A stretch of 64,000 nucleotides of DNA, from NCBI GenBank assembly GCA_964017235.1, contig OZ024938.1, forward strand, positions 10,903,454 through 10,967,453, read 5' to 3'. Position 1 is the stretch's first letter; the number at the start of each line of letters is the position of its first letter. The position numbers and the translations under genes are program-made. Source of the DNA: Sabellastarte sp. h YS-2021 (lineage: Eukaryota > Annelida > Polychaeta > Sabellida > Sabellidae). Below, in pieces: positions 1 through 12,370 of this stretch. A model generated the notes under the pieces. The model had not been told where the DNA came from, searched no databases, and saw only the letters and a program-made list of their open reading frames with translations.

Positions 1-269
1 TGCCGGATACTAGTAGAACAGTCCCCCCAAAGTTCCCCAACACAGTGACAAGAGATGAGGGTACTCATGTTTATTACATAACAAATGTATAGTTATAGAC
101 TATACATACTGTAATACACTCTAATACTAAATAATATTTACAGGTCCCAAAAGTTACACACATTACTTTTTATACATGTAAAATTTTTGTATGCATGAGG
201 TACAAAGTACAATTACATATGTATGCTTTTGACAATAATACAGTATAATGAACATTTACTTATAAACAC

Positions 270-420
270 AACCTGAGTGACCCCTGGAAGGTCAAAAGGT
301 CATTTGTAAATAGAACCTAAGTGTGACCCTTGGAAGGTCAAAAGGTCATATGAGGTGAAAGGTGAGACTGCTGTCAGTCTGACCCCTGGTCATATTTTGA
401 AAAGGTCACAACAAGGTCAC
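270..420 (+). promoter_or_regulatory. Cluster of nuclear-receptor-type direct repeats
   Basis: The half-site AGGTCA occurs as two DR2 pairs (289-302 and 335-348) and one DR5 pair (403-419, spacer CAACA). An AGGTGA DR1 pair lies at 353-365, and flanking TGACCC half-sites are present. The first two pairs sit in an imperfect ~46-bp duplication. The spacing matches known RAR/RXR-type sites. Function is inference. The cluster lies just beyond the recombinase part of the DIRS-like element, possibly in its terminal region. Confidence 0.4.
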
Positions 421-586
421 ACTGATAAAACTGGGAGATTTTTACCGAAATGATATTCCTTCACATGTTATATGAAAGTGTATAAAGTGGTTTATTTTTT
501 GTATATATTCGTAGGCAATGAGTCCCTATGAAACTTTACATATTATGACAAAATCCCTCAAACCCAAAAGAGGCATTTATAAGCAA

Positions 587-1587
587 CTATGCAACAGCCA
601 GCATATCTTGAAAAGTAGAGGAAACCAAGGATTGTGTAGTCTTATCTTCCTGTATATAACGCCAGACGCAATCCGACGTCCAGGTGCCCTGCACCTTGAT
701 ATCTTGCAAGGGGACATTGGCATTGAAAGCCAGGGAGGCACCTGAATGCTGGAAGGTGTGAAAAGTAAAGAAATGAGTTGGGAATTGAAGCTTTACATTA
801 ATCAGGGACAGGATTTTTCTGATTTTTGAGTCAATGAGGGGTTTCCAGCCACAAGCATATTTGTATTGAAACAGGGGTTGATTTTCTGAGGGATTGTACA
901 TGGCTAGTACTGCCTTTAAGGCACGATAGGGACAAAGGGGGCTTTTGCCCAATTTAGGTAAGGAGATAATTTTGATTTGGTCATGAGTCTGCAGAGTCTT
1001 TGTCCATTTGACCAGAATTTTTACGAATTTTTTAGAAAAGAAAATATCACCAGCAGCCAGATGCCTGGATACATCAAAAGAGGAAAAGGAATGAGGAGCC
1101 AGGTTTGATAATCGAAAAAAGCCAAAAAAGGCCACAAGAAATACAGCTTTAAAGATGGGGCCCATGTACAAAGTATCACAGTAATGTACTATTTTATGAA
1201 GAATTTCTAGGGAAATGACATTTTTTTTGTGGATACACATACTGGTCTGTTCAGCTTTATGGACTTTATGTAGTATTTTAACCTTTTATCCTCCAATATA
1301 TCAGCATTGAGGCCTAGTACATTGAAATTGGCTCTGATTGCACCCAGGTAATTTGCTAACATATTTACAGATGTTTTATTATATTTCAAACACTCCAGAA
1401 AGGCCAACAGGCCATTAACATCAATACTTTCCACAGCAATACTCATGTATACACAGAAACTGACAAAAGTTCTAAACATCACACTATAGGCTTTGGCTGT
1501 GGAAGGTCTGAAAGCCCCTTTAAGCCTTGCATTTGCCTTTGTGTAGAGCCTCTTCAGTTTTTGGTTATCTGAAACAAAGTATAGCAT
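587..1587 (-). mobile_element. DIRS-like element: tyrosine recombinase part
   Basis: This part encodes a phage-integrase-like tyrosine recombinase. An N-terminal SAM-like core-binding domain (ARLKGAFRPSTAKAYSVMF) is followed by a catalytic domain containing AVFLVAFFGFFRLSNL, then H-x-x-QHSGASLA, and finally GTWTSDCVWRYI with the likely nucleophilic tyrosine. The family uses it to integrate circular cDNA without target-site duplication. Confidence 0.8.
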
Positions 1588-1590
1588 ATG

Positions 1591-1932
1591 TTAGATCTCA
1601 GCATCAATTTCTAGGGCCTCTAGGCCCGCCATGACCCAAATTGGGTTAGGAACCAGGACATTTAGTTCAGCTACATTTGCAGGACTGTCGCACCACCTAG
1701 ATAGTAAATCAGCAGTCCTGTTGTTTTTACCTGCAACATGAGTGTATGTCAAATTTATATCATGGGTAGCAGCCCACATCCAGATGTTTCGGGCACAGGC
1801 AGCCAGGTAGGGATCTCGAGCTCTGCCCGACCTAAGGACATTAACCACTGCAAAATTATCACAATAGATGAGTATACTCATTCCCTTCCAATGCCTACAG
1901 AATAGTTTTACTGCTACTAATATATTGAGCAT
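1591..1932 (-). mobile_element. DIRS-like element: RNase H part
   Basis: The RNase H domain follows the RT. The LIYCDNFAVVNVL stretch carries a catalytic acidic residue, and the closing motif HVAGKNNRTADLLSRW is the H..G..N..AD.LSR signature common to DIRS and Gypsy RNase H domains. Confidence 0.8.
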
Positions 1933-3718
1933 CTACAGGTGAACAATGGTTAAACCTTTGAACCCAAGAGGTATGGCAATATGGTAAACCATATTCTGAC
2001 ATACGCCTCCCAGACCTTTTAGACAAGCATCTAGATGTACTTCGTGATCCAGTCGTTTGTGGTCATACATGGAAACACCATTATAAAGTGGGAGAAACCT
2101 TTGAAACCACCTAAGATCCCTGTGGAATTCATGATTCAAATGGATTCGAACCCGACCATGGTGTTCCCTAAGTAGTTGCAGCATTCTGTTCAAGAAATAA
2201 CGTGCAGGTTTCACACATTTGTGAATATACAGCAAGTGACCTAGGAGGGATTGAAGCTGTCGCTTTGTACAATATTTTTTATTTTCCCATTCCTTGACGG
2301 TGTCACAAATTTGACGCAATTTTGTCTGAGGAATAGATATAGAGCCCTTTTCTGTATCAATTTGGACACCCAGGCACACCACAGATGTGCTGGGAGGGAC
2401 CAGTTTCTTCTGGCTGATAGTGAGGCCTAGGCGGTCAAGGAGGTCATAGAGGTGGTCATATGAGCATTTTGCGTCAGATGGGACGCCAAATCCGACGTAG
2501 TCGTCGACGTAGTTTATGACGCTATGGCCTGCACGACGCATCATGAAGTGGACGGCGTCGCTAACGCGTTGAAAAATTTGGGAACCATGGCGACTCCCAA
2601 ACGGAACGCAGGTGTCGACGTAGACATGACGCCAGTGTAAACCCAGCAAATTGTAGTCCAGAGGGTCAACCTTGATATGCCTGAACGCTCGACTGATCAA
2701 TCTTATATATGTGTGCCCCTCTACCTAGAGTTTTCAGCTTATCAGTGATATGGTCTACTGTTGGTAGGACAAGATTAAAATCTGTACCCAGATAAGAAGT
2801 TTTGTCAATGCCTGAGTTTACAGACTGCCCCAAGGGCCAGCTTAAGTCAATAATGACACGCCTAGTGTTGGCTTCCGGCTTCTCTCTTGACATAAATGGA
2901 GATATGTGACCATTGGGACATGGGTGGTCTTTGAATGGGCCCACAATTGCATTAAAGCTTTTTTCCTCAGCCAAATAAGCTTCTATGTCTGCATGGTACT
3001 CTATGGCAGATTTATGATTTTCACCTTCCCATCTCAGGGGGGACGCCCTGTTGAAATCTAGGGGGAAGCCAAACATGAGGAGATCTATTAACTGGGTGTC
3101 CCAATACCCCTGTAATTGTTTTTGCCATTCATGTAAGTGCAATTGCGTATCAACTTTTATTCTTGCCTGTTGGAAGTTTGGTTTACCCGAGTTTGCAACA
3201 ATGTTGTGAGCTGTGATTGGGCAATAATTGGGCAATTCGTTAATAACCCCCGAACTGGCTTTGTGGAACTCACCCAGAGGGATGAAACCGAATTCAAAAT
3301 CAGTTTGGCTTCTCCAGGCCTTAGTGACTTCACTGTTTGCATTTCTCCATGATTTCTTATCAGATGTTATGTTTAGAATAGAGTGCAAAAATTTATCATC
3401 AAGGCCATTTATATCAAAGATTTTGCATTCATGAGAATTCACTTTCTGGGTATTGTCAATATCATTGGCTCTACTGTACTGATCTGTGGTTTCTATTTGA
3501 TTTTTGACCTCCTTATTGTGGCCAGGGCCAGTACGAGCATTACAATTTTTTACAGTACCAGTAGTATTCGCGTTTTGCAATTTTCTGACACTAGCCATGC
3601 GAACACACTCTGGAGGTTTCAACTTTGTGTTTTTGCTATTTACATGGACTTGGACCACTTCAGCATAAGATATGCCATTTACCTCAGATGAGCTAGCAAT
3701 GTTTTTTTTTGCCTTCAT
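1933..3718 (-). mobile_element. DIRS-like element: reverse transcriptase part
   Basis: This part encodes reverse transcriptase. The catalytic YxDD box is present as NYVDDYVGF, and the fingers/palm region is recognisable from VIIDLSWPLGQSVN onward. Thumb-like sequence follows (CLGVQID, RQLQSLLGHLLYI). This style of RT is typical of DIRS elements rather than LINEs. It lies directly upstream of the RNase H part. Confidence 0.8.
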
Positions 3719-3750
3719 TGTAGATGGTGTTCTTTTCAGAGCATTGAAAC

Positions 3751-5046
3751 CTACTTGAATGGCTTTATACTTTGAGGTAGCCAGCAGGGCTTCAATGTGT
3801 GTGACCTTTTGTTTACAAGCATAGATGTACCTAGTTCTGAACTGTTTTTTACTTGCATCATTTTTACAAAGTTTTTACTCATTTTAATATTACTTTCTCG
3901 ACACACAGTGACTGTAGATGGACCATGAGAGCCATGATTGCTGCCCTGATGAATTTTTGCCTCAGGACAGCCAACTACTCGTTTTTTGGACGTTTTGCTC
4001 AGGTGCATTCTTTTTCAGAATGGTTAAGGATTTTTCCCCTCTCTAAACAAGTGGCACACACGTGCCTTTGCCGCTTCCCATTACTCTCATGGTCCTTCTG
4101 AAAGGTACAAGACCCATTCTGAAACAGTTTACAAAACCAAGGTTTTTTCATATTTCCCTGTTCAGAGGTTTTTACCCAGGATTTTGAGGTCTGTGAATGT
4201 CTTTGGGCATGAGCCCTTCTGATCCTATCAATTTTGTCAGAATTATCCCAGGTTACAGCCCCCCTTTCCATATCACATAAGAGGACCGCATGGGCGGCCT
4301 TTGCATTTTGCCACGAGAAATCTGTTGCATCAGCCATAATGTCTACCAAATATTGCAACATTTGATCTTTAGTTTTTTTGGGATTTCTGATCTAACATAT
4401 TTTGGGCAAACCCCTGAACCCATTGGGTGAGATTCAACTGGTCATAGGTCACTCTTTGACGATTGTGACCACCTAATATGGTGTCTTGTGGCCAAGCCAC
4501 CTTGTGTTTTACCACACAGTCGATATTACCACCTCTTTTTGATTTTAAATCATTTTTACCTGAAGTGGAAGCATTGGCTTCCTGTAACTGACGCAACCTC
4601 TTGTCAACTTGTTTTTGAATATCAGAGGAGGTTTTCAACACATTTAAGCTAAGGACATTTGATTCATCAGATGAGGACTCAGATTCTGACACTGAACTAC
4701 TTTTACAATGCTTTGATTTACTTTTTGAAAAATTACTTAACTTCCCAGTCCTTTGATGCGTCGTCTTCTTGACGGTAGCCACGTCTTCCTCCACTGAGTC
4801 CAGTCTTCTGTTGACTTTCTGTAGTTCCTCCAGTATCTTTACTTGAATACTGTCTGGTGTAGCTTGGTACTGGCTATTCTCCGCGTCAGAGGACACCAAA
4901 GACATGTCAGAGGATGAATCATTCGACACATGAGTGGTAGTTGAAGTTGACGCCTGCACTTCTAAATCTTGGCTTCTTCTGCAATTTCTGCCAGTTGGTG
5001 GCACATGCTTAGAGTCACACTTCCTGCAGAACTTTTTATTTGGCAT
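3751..5046 (-). mobile_element. DIRS-like element: gag-like part
   Basis: The first part of the DIRS-like element encodes a charged, Ser-rich protein. It starts with a small Cys cluster (FCRKCDSKH) and has a predicted coiled coil around KILEELQKVNRRLD. Further along is a CCCH-like cluster (CKLFQNGSC, then DH and CATC) that resembles the zinc motif seen in DIRS gag proteins. The likely role is RNA binding and particle assembly. The assignment rests on position and Cys/His spacing. Confidence 0.65.
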
Positions 5047-5929
5047 TATGACAAATTCTTCACTTTTATTAATATTTATTTTTTGGTAATTTTTTAGTCT
5101 ATATCCTATGCATCTGAAACATAAAATTTTCTGAAGTACGCTGTCACTACAAGATTAGACTTGACTTAACAAGAGGGCATTTTTGTATCAAAACAATTCC
5201 AAAAACATAAGAATTCGAGAATTTTTAGTGCACAAAGTTGGAAATAAGGATGACAAAAATATAGGTTAGACCGTCCCTCAAAGGCCGGAAGTCAAGCATA
5301 AAGTTGTGTGACAGCTCCTCATCAAGGTGACACTTGATAGACCACTTTAACGTTTAATAAAGTTCACTATAGTCTGACAAGTGACACATTCCAGCAGTTT
5401 AAGTTTTTCCAAAAAGTCCAGTTTTTACATTGGCACGAATCACTCCATATGCAGTCCCATTTATATAAAAAATGTTTCTGTTAAAAACAAACTAAAATCC
5501 ACAGTTACTAAAATGCATGATAAAATAACAGTCATAAATTTCCAAGATACCGCCTGGTTTCTTGCCCAGCAATAGCTTTCAGTTTTTTATCTTACTGGTT
5601 CAAGAAACCAAGTAGGAATGATGGAAGTTTACATATTTTCCTGGCTTGGAATATAGGGAACCAATAGCACAAGATGTTTATATGGTTACCTAGAAATGCA
5701 AGGATTTTCTGGTGTGATTCCTGGGGGAAACCCCTTACATAATGTGAGTTAAATTGCTGGACCAATGATTTCATATCAATACACATTAGTTGCTAGGGAC
5801 AAGGGTACCCTCACTACAGCACTAACACTTTAGACTGGTAACCTAACCTTCAAGAGGAAACTGAGGGACTGACCCCCCCCCCCCCCCCTGGTGCCTGGAC
5901 ACCAGTAAGAAAACCATCAAAGGGCAGGG
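5047..5929. other. Non-coding, 5' side of the DIRS-like element
   Basis: No gene is seen here. It may include the leader or terminal repeat of the DIRS-like element. A run of 16 C lies at 5873-5888, followed by a short hairpin-like CCTGGTGCC/GGACACCAG segment. Confidence 0.5.
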
Positions 5930-6840
5930 ACTTAAATATATAAAATAAAGGGAAATGTCAAGCCTGCATTTTAATATATTTTAACAAGAGCACTTGAAGT
6001 GTGTAGATCAAATAATAAATAAATGGAAAAAATCCAGATTATTATTATGTATCCAGACATTTGATCCACATCACTATCAACATTTAATAGGATCCTAGCT
6101 GGAGGAAGACCCATCTTCTGATTTATTTTCATGAAGTTCTGAAGTATTGATTTGGTACAATAAGTTGTGATTTGTACCTTTAATAGCACAACCTCAACAC
6201 TTAACAGATAGCCTTGTGTTAGATGTTTGAAAAACTTTTTACAATGTCTAATGTAATGGGCTAAAACATACGTGTTGTAGGCATGAAGAAAAGATGAAAA
6301 AATTTATATGGTTGTACATTTTTAAAACAAAACTTGCATTACTCACTCCCAAGATACATTTAGAGAACATAAGCTCAAAGTGGTGAATAAAATGGCTCAA
6401 AAGTGGTTCAAAAATCAAATGCGCATTGATATGACTGCACAGAACAGTGTGAACAGGCCTTAAGCTTGTATGTCGTCTGTACAAAATAACAAGGCCAAAG
6501 GGGTTTCGGTCTACTAACGACAGCTGTAAAGCTATCAGAGACATGAGTAGTGCACTGGGGTCATCACCATTCCAAGTACTAACATGCCCCATTGCAGCTA
6601 AATTTCAATGATGAGAAAGGTAGGAATCCCACTATACCACAATTCATGAAAGTCAAAAATAAATGAAAAACATGAACTCTAGAAGATCAAGCCTCAATAT
6701 ATAGCTCGTGCTTTAAATTGTGTTTCATCTGTCATAGCTTACTGTATTGTCTTTTATTGTTCCACTGTACAGGCCTTCACAGCAACTCTGTTGGTTCATG
6801 TTTTTAAGTGTGAGGCCCAGTTGTGGATTTCTGCAGTTGG
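5930..6840 (+). repeat. Duplicated ~0.9-kb segment, copy 1
   Basis: This segment aligns collinearly by eye with 27108-28310. Shared landmarks include AAAGGGAA(A/G)TGTCAAGCC, GCAATAAGTTGTGATTT-like sequence, AGATGTTTGAAAAACTT, GTAGGCATGAAGA and GTGTGAACAGGCCTT. The other copy is longer because a MITE interrupts it. No coding capacity is evident. It contains one copy (6008-6150) of the AATAA(A/G)TAAATGGAAA repeat family described under 42690. Confidence 0.7.
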
Positions 6841-8755
6841 ACATCGACAGCTGACTACTCTGTTAGATTTAAAACATAAAATAATAGCTCTTTTGCGAAT
6901 GTCTGACTTGACACTTCCCTTGGCTGTGCAAACAGGTTGCACCTATATTTTGACCTGAATTATCTTTTCTGCAGCATCTTTATAGCCTGGTTTACTTGCA
7001 CCTTTAGCTCAGGATTCCTCTTTCAGTGTATCACTTGAGGTATCACTAAAGTAGTGGGGGATAATGTCAATATGCCTGTTTTCATTTCTCTTCCATTCTA
7101 CAGCAGTTAAAATCCCAAAATAAAGCTTATTCACATGGGACTGTTAACTGCTATTGTTTTTGAATAGGACACAAGAATGTTATCATTAAATTTTAGTGGC
7201 ACTGACTAAATACTTTTTCCCTGTCCACATCTATCTGCCCTCCATACACCCAGCACACCTTTATTCTAATTCTTTCCACCCACCTTATACATTGCTAGCT
7301 ATTATTTGTATTTCTGCCACATTTTAATTTGGCAACACAAAAAATGAATTTCTTCTATATTTTATTAGAAAATATTTTGTCCGAAATATTGTATTTCAGG
7401 GGGTCATTTATGACCCTAGGAGTAATTACCATATTATTTTGGAATTCATGATTCGTTTATCTGGGTTTGTGGAATAATGGTAATAAACAAGTTCATGAGG
7501 TATGATAAAAAAATTGAGCGTATTGAAATTTTATCAAGCATCACAAAAGACCCCACATGGTGTGAATACGGTTAAAAGGGGGTTAACAGAAGTATGTATA
7601 GTAAAATGCAGCACAAGGTGTTCAAGATAAAACTGAGTTCTAAATTCAGTGCAGTGCTTACACTTCAACAAGGGTCAGTGTGTTAAGACTAGAGATCATC
7701 AATTATAGAATCTGCCACTACATCATGTTTGTCAGTTTTGTTTTCAAATCCATGAAAAGGTTGAAATGCACTATAAACATGATTGCTGAGATGCCACGCC
7801 ATTTCAAACAAACTCATAAATACAGATACCATTCACAGACTCCATTCCACCAGATTTGTCTATATTTCAAAATCAGTTAAAAAGTCAGAAAAAAAGAACC
7901 AGCATTCAATACAGATGTTAATATTTATTATTAATAAATAGTTGGGATGTTTGATGATTTGCAGTACATTAATTCAGCACATTATGGTAAATTTACTGAG
8001 GTTTACCTATGTGTAACAGGGTGATGATCAACTGGATGTCTGAAGTTAATTGATTGCATCACTCTGTAGGACATATGCGATTGAACAGAAGACTTACCAG
8101 TCATTTAGAATGTTAGAGTTGCATATACATAATTAGCATTTACAGCAAAGCTCGACTCCACCACCAAAATATAGAAACTAGGCATACTTTAAGGTTTACA
8201 TGGATATGGCTGAGTATCATATTATATGGAACATTTCAAAAAGTCCAAACATGTCTTAGTGTATTTCAAAATATGAAACAATTTCATACAGTATTTTAAT
8301 CATGATAATATTAATATAAGAAGAACAACTACGATTGGGCAGTTATTTAGTTGAATAGAGGAAAACTAACTGTAGAGTATGCTAACAAAATATTTATTTC
8401 CTTAATTCTGCAATCTTACTTCTTTACCTTCTGCTTACTCAATCTTCCTCCACCTCTAGAACTAATTGAATACTGTGGGAGAAACATAGGGGAAGGCTAT
8501 ACAATGACGTAATTTTAACACCAAAGCATATACAGTAAGGATACAATAATGTTATGGTGAGCGTACAACTTGACTGAAGAAGAAAAAAGTCACAGAATAT
8601 CACAGAATTGCTAGGAAAGACAGGAGAGCAGTTACAGAATGTAATTCTATTTCAACTTTTATACTGCTCAATCTCTGGAAACTGCAGATTCTAAGGCACT
8701 ACATATCCATAAATCAGACTTTGGACATACAGAGGTCAGCAGCCACGGAGATATA
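6841..8755. other. Intergenic, no gene recognised
   Basis: AT-rich sequence without a supported gene. Short open stretches here have no recognisable motifs. Confidence 0.5.
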
Positions 8756-8895
8756 CGGGAAAAAATGCTTTGGAGAATAGATAGAATTTTAATTTTGATC
8801 TGAAAGATGTCAGAGAGGTTATAAATTTGATGTCATCTGGAAAATCATTCCTTAAAGTAGCTACATCATAAGCAAAACTGTGGTTGAAATGTTTC
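8756..8895 (-). pseudogene. LINE 3'-ORF relic (RT C-terminus)
   Basis: The minus strand reads a decayed match to the end of CR1/L2-type LINE polymerases, with a core of DFPDDIKFITSLTSF and then RSKLKFYLFSKAF. This corresponds to the usual WNSLPDDIR....FK..LKTHLF ending. Only this tail is visible. Confidence 0.45.
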
Positions 8896-9194
8896 TTTGA
8901 TCAGTGTATCAAAGAATGAAAAAGAAGGAACCCTCAGAAATGATCTTGCAGATCTACTGTGCTTAGTATTATATAGGAATATACCAAGAGAAGTATGCAT
9001 TAAGATATTTAGGGTAACCTGTGTGAAGGCACCTGCGGACCGATGTAGCTGAGTTTATTTATTTATATGGGGTTTTCACAATGCTTTCAACACTGTACAT
9101 GTCATATCATGACGGGTAGTTGGAAGAGCAAAGGAAACCAGTACATACAGTTGGTCAAGATTCTGTACTGTAAACTGCCTGCAAGCAGCTACCA

Positions 9195-9272
9195 GCTCAC
9201 AGACTGGGATTTGAGCTCTGATCTTATAGATGGGAGCCAAGTGTGTTACCACTGCAACACTGTAGCCCCTGT
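9195..9272 (-). repeat. tRNA-derived SINE head
   Basis: On the minus strand there is an A-box-like TGTTGCAGTGGTAAC (about 9244-9258), followed about 30 nt later by a B-box-like GCTCAAATCCCAG (about 9203-9218). This is a pol III promoter layout. The SINE body probably continues to lower coordinates, where a conserved-looking stretch lies at about 9100-9150. The family was not identified. Confidence 0.5.
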
Positions 9273-11824
9273 GTAGTTGTTTTGAAAATGGAGTGATGTT
9301 CCAAAGGGAACCAGTGTAAACTTCTCAGGATAGGTGTCACATGCATATACCTATTATTATTGTTTGTAATGCTGCATTCTTACCAGTCATAAACAAGAGT
9401 TCAATGCCTGTAAATTTGCAAAGAATGGTGTCACAGGTCGTATTTATCACTCGTGAGTAGGGTACCTCCAGAAACTTTTCAATTTGTGACCTTCAGCTCT
9501 AATGACAACAAAAATGTAGACTATGTTTGCTTTTTTAACAAAAAGACATGCTACATGTTTTAATGCTCTGTATTTTGTAAATAGCCTCAGAAATCATAGA
9601 ACAAATGAAATAGACATATCTTACATGGTGGATAGCAAAACATCGGACTTACTTTTCTTTCTTCCCCTTTGTTTTTTATGTTTGTTTACATCCACAATAT
9701 AAACACACAGGTTGTGACTAATTTAAGAATGGTCAAAGCTTCCCACTGTTACTTACAAACTTATGAGTGGTGCACACCTCTCGTGAATTTCCACCTGAAT
9801 ACAGCATAACCGTATGATACGGCCTGCTTGTAAACAATGACCTTCAAAACTGTTTATGACAGGTGGAAGTTGTGAGCATTTCAAAACTGTATTCATTCCT
9901 TGGTGCAGAATTAATTCACCAGAAGAGCTTGAGTTAAGACTTTTGTCTGCATTTTGACGCTTGAACTTGGCCATCTCTCAAGTGGTGACATTATTATGCC
10001 CTAAGTAACTTCAAAGGCGCTTTTCTTTATTATAACTTTGCAAAGCATGAACACCAAATCCATATTTTTTGCTTGTTTTATGTGTAGCTAGAAAGCACTC
10101 CTGGGGCTCAGACATACACCAGGGTAAGTTTCCAAATTTTAGGATGTGTTTTTTTTTTGTTTTCAGAATATGATCCAGATTTGTCCCAAAATGTGCATAC
10201 ACCTTTCTTTCGGATAGAATCTACTCAAATAAAATATTCCCTGAAGTCTCTTGCATTACTTTTGGAGTAATATCAACCAGAAAGTAAAAGTCACTGAAAA
10301 TACATTGAAAATGGGACCTTAAAAACCTTAGTCCAGAATACAATCCAGATTTTCCCCAAATATAATTACATCTACAGTAAATCAGGCCCTACCTGCCCTA
10401 ATGATTTGTTAATTACTGTTTTAGTTACCACAGAGATAACCAAACACACAAACTAGCACAACCCAAAGCATAACATCATGGCGGAGGTAGAGATGAATAA
10501 GTGCACTTAGCACTGTAAATATTTTAAGGGGTGGTTAATTATTTTCCAAGAATTTACACTGTGTTTCCCTTAGTCAAAATTGTAAATTAAGCATTTACAG
10601 TATGCTGCCATAAACTGATGCATCAAGTTCTGAGCTTGTTTGCTATAGGACCTTTCATAAGCCATTTAAGAACTGGCAGAAATGTATGGTATGGTATACG
10701 CATTGATAGCAACAAATGTTTGATAGAAGCCACATATAGTCACTGCTGACAGATTTCTAAAAGCTCAAGCGGATTATTTAAATAGGCAAAGAAGTAAAGA
10801 AATCTTTCCTCCTATAAGCTTTCTTGAGTATTCACTGATATCAGACAAATCTTACTCAGGAGGAAAAGCTAATTAGGAAACTCCAACATTTATTTCCATG
10901 AACTCTTCTCCACTTCGGCTACTATTGTAAAATCAATGTATGCTATCAATGACAACACATCTGTCCATAAATATTCCATTTTGTGCCAAGTTGAGAAGTG
11001 TGCCAAGTTACAACATCGAGTAGTATATCTTACATTTGCCACCAGTTAAAGTTTGTACACCATAATTTGGCAAAGAAGTAAACTACAGCATCTATTTTAC
11101 CATCTGTGTTCTAAATCTACACTATTATACTAGTGTCCTCAAAATACTAACTTTCCTTGGACCAGTTGGGTAATGCTTGTAAAGGGTGAGTACCCAGGTA
11201 CTATCACCATAGTTCAGAAGCTGAATTTAAGAACTACTCTTACCGTTACAATTGATTACCTCCGTATTTTATAATTTTGCAGTGATCTAGTTATGTAAAT
11301 GATTTAAGAAATAAGCTATGTTGTTATTCCAAAACTACATTTGAGCATTGCTTTACCTGCTAGGTCATGTAATTCCAGTTCATAGGACTGAGATGTTGAA
11401 CACTGAAAAAATATCAAGAAAAGACATGAAAATCCATTGGTATTTTAAAAAGCCTAAATGGTGGGGTACTTGGGTATGTGATTTCCGAATTGGGTAGACA
11501 TTGAAACATTGGGTAGCTTAATATTGGGATACCCATGGAGAACATTTCAAATGTTGTCTTTCATAAAGAGATATTTTTCAGTGTAAATACCTAGTTAATA
11601 ACTGTAGATAACACTTTGTTTTGATAAAACTACCAGTAGCATAATATTACATATAAATCAAACCATGGGATATTCAGATGTTCTGAGAGCCATTTGGTGC
11701 TTGTTCATTTGTTAAATTGTCATAACAACCAATGTAGCATCTAAAAGGATTCCTTAAGACAACGGAAAATATTCAATTTTGGAGAAAAATTCATCACTTG
11801 CATTAAAGTACTATAACATAACAA
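9273..11824. other. Intergenic, no gene recognised
   Basis: AT-rich and non-coding as far as can be seen. Around 10105-10380 there are two loosely related stretches (CAGAATATGATCCAGAT and CAGAATACAATCCAGAT). These resemble a dispersed repeat also glimpsed near 47200. Confidence 0.5.
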
Positions 11825-12370
11825 CATAACATGACATATTTATATAGCGCAATTCTATTTAAGAAAAAACAATCATTGCGCTTATTCTCCACAATATGCT
11901 GTTTTAAAATAATGAGTTTTTAATTTCTTTTTGAAGATGTCCAATGGAAGTTCAATGTCCCTTATATCATCTGGCAGTTCATTCCAATACTTTGGTGCCA
12001 CAAAACTGAAGGCACGGTCACCCATAGAGACGAGTTTTGATCTTTTTTCTTGTAGCATGTATGATTTTCTTGCCAATCTTGTGGTGCGTTGATGTTGCTG
12101 GTAGTTAAGCATTGATGTCAAATATGATGGTGCCTGTCGATTCAAACTCTTATATACTAGAAGATTTATTTTAAATTTGATCCGAAACCTAACAGGCAAC
12201 CAGTGGAGCTGATGCAGGTGAACTGATATAGAATCATGTTTCTTGACATTCAAAACTATCCTGGCAGCCCAATTTTGTACTTTCTGCAACTTATGGATAA
12301 GATATTGTGGGAGTTCAGCTAGGAGAGAGTTACAATAGTCTAATCTGGAAGATATGAGTGACTGTATCAA
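11825..12370 (-). mobile_element. CR1/L2-type LINE, 3' fragment
   Basis: A 163-codon open stretch ending at 11882 encodes the C-terminal end of a non-LTR retrotransposon polymerase. The order is [65 protein letters not shown] and then [10 protein letters not shown]. The short 3' tail contains a perfect 7-bp stem (GCGCAAT, 11847-11853, with ATTGCGC, 11875-11881) and ends in an ATGTTATGTTGTTATGTTAT-like repeat. Small 3' repeats are usual for L2/CR1 elements. The 5' part is missing, and a different LINE starts at the break. The surviving segment has no stop, so it may be fairly young. Confidence 0.8.

Larger units (their letters stand above)
587..5046 (-). mobile_element. DIRS-like tyrosine-recombinase retrotransposon, broken
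   Basis: Read on the minus strand, the order is a gag-like protein, reverse transcriptase, RNase H and then a tyrosine recombinase. That order, and the absence of any DDE integrase or aspartic protease, is diagnostic of the DIRS/Ngaro order. No methyltransferase domain was seen, so Ngaro-like or PAT-like is possible. The coding core is given here. The true ends lie outside it, probably between the window start and about 5.4 kb, and I could not define the terminal repeats. The reading frame is spread over several segments. Some frame changes are usual for the family, but the copy looks broken at roughly three to five places. The long surviving open stretches suggest it is not very old. Confidence 0.85.

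Noticed and set aside
4-18. 15-base match CGGATACTAGTAGAA to 27055-27069
   Set aside because: One or two 15-base matches are expected by chance in 64 kb, and the flanks do not align.
3137-3691. Overlapping plus-strand frames
   Set aside because: Shadows of the minus-strand reverse transcriptase of the DIRS-like element.
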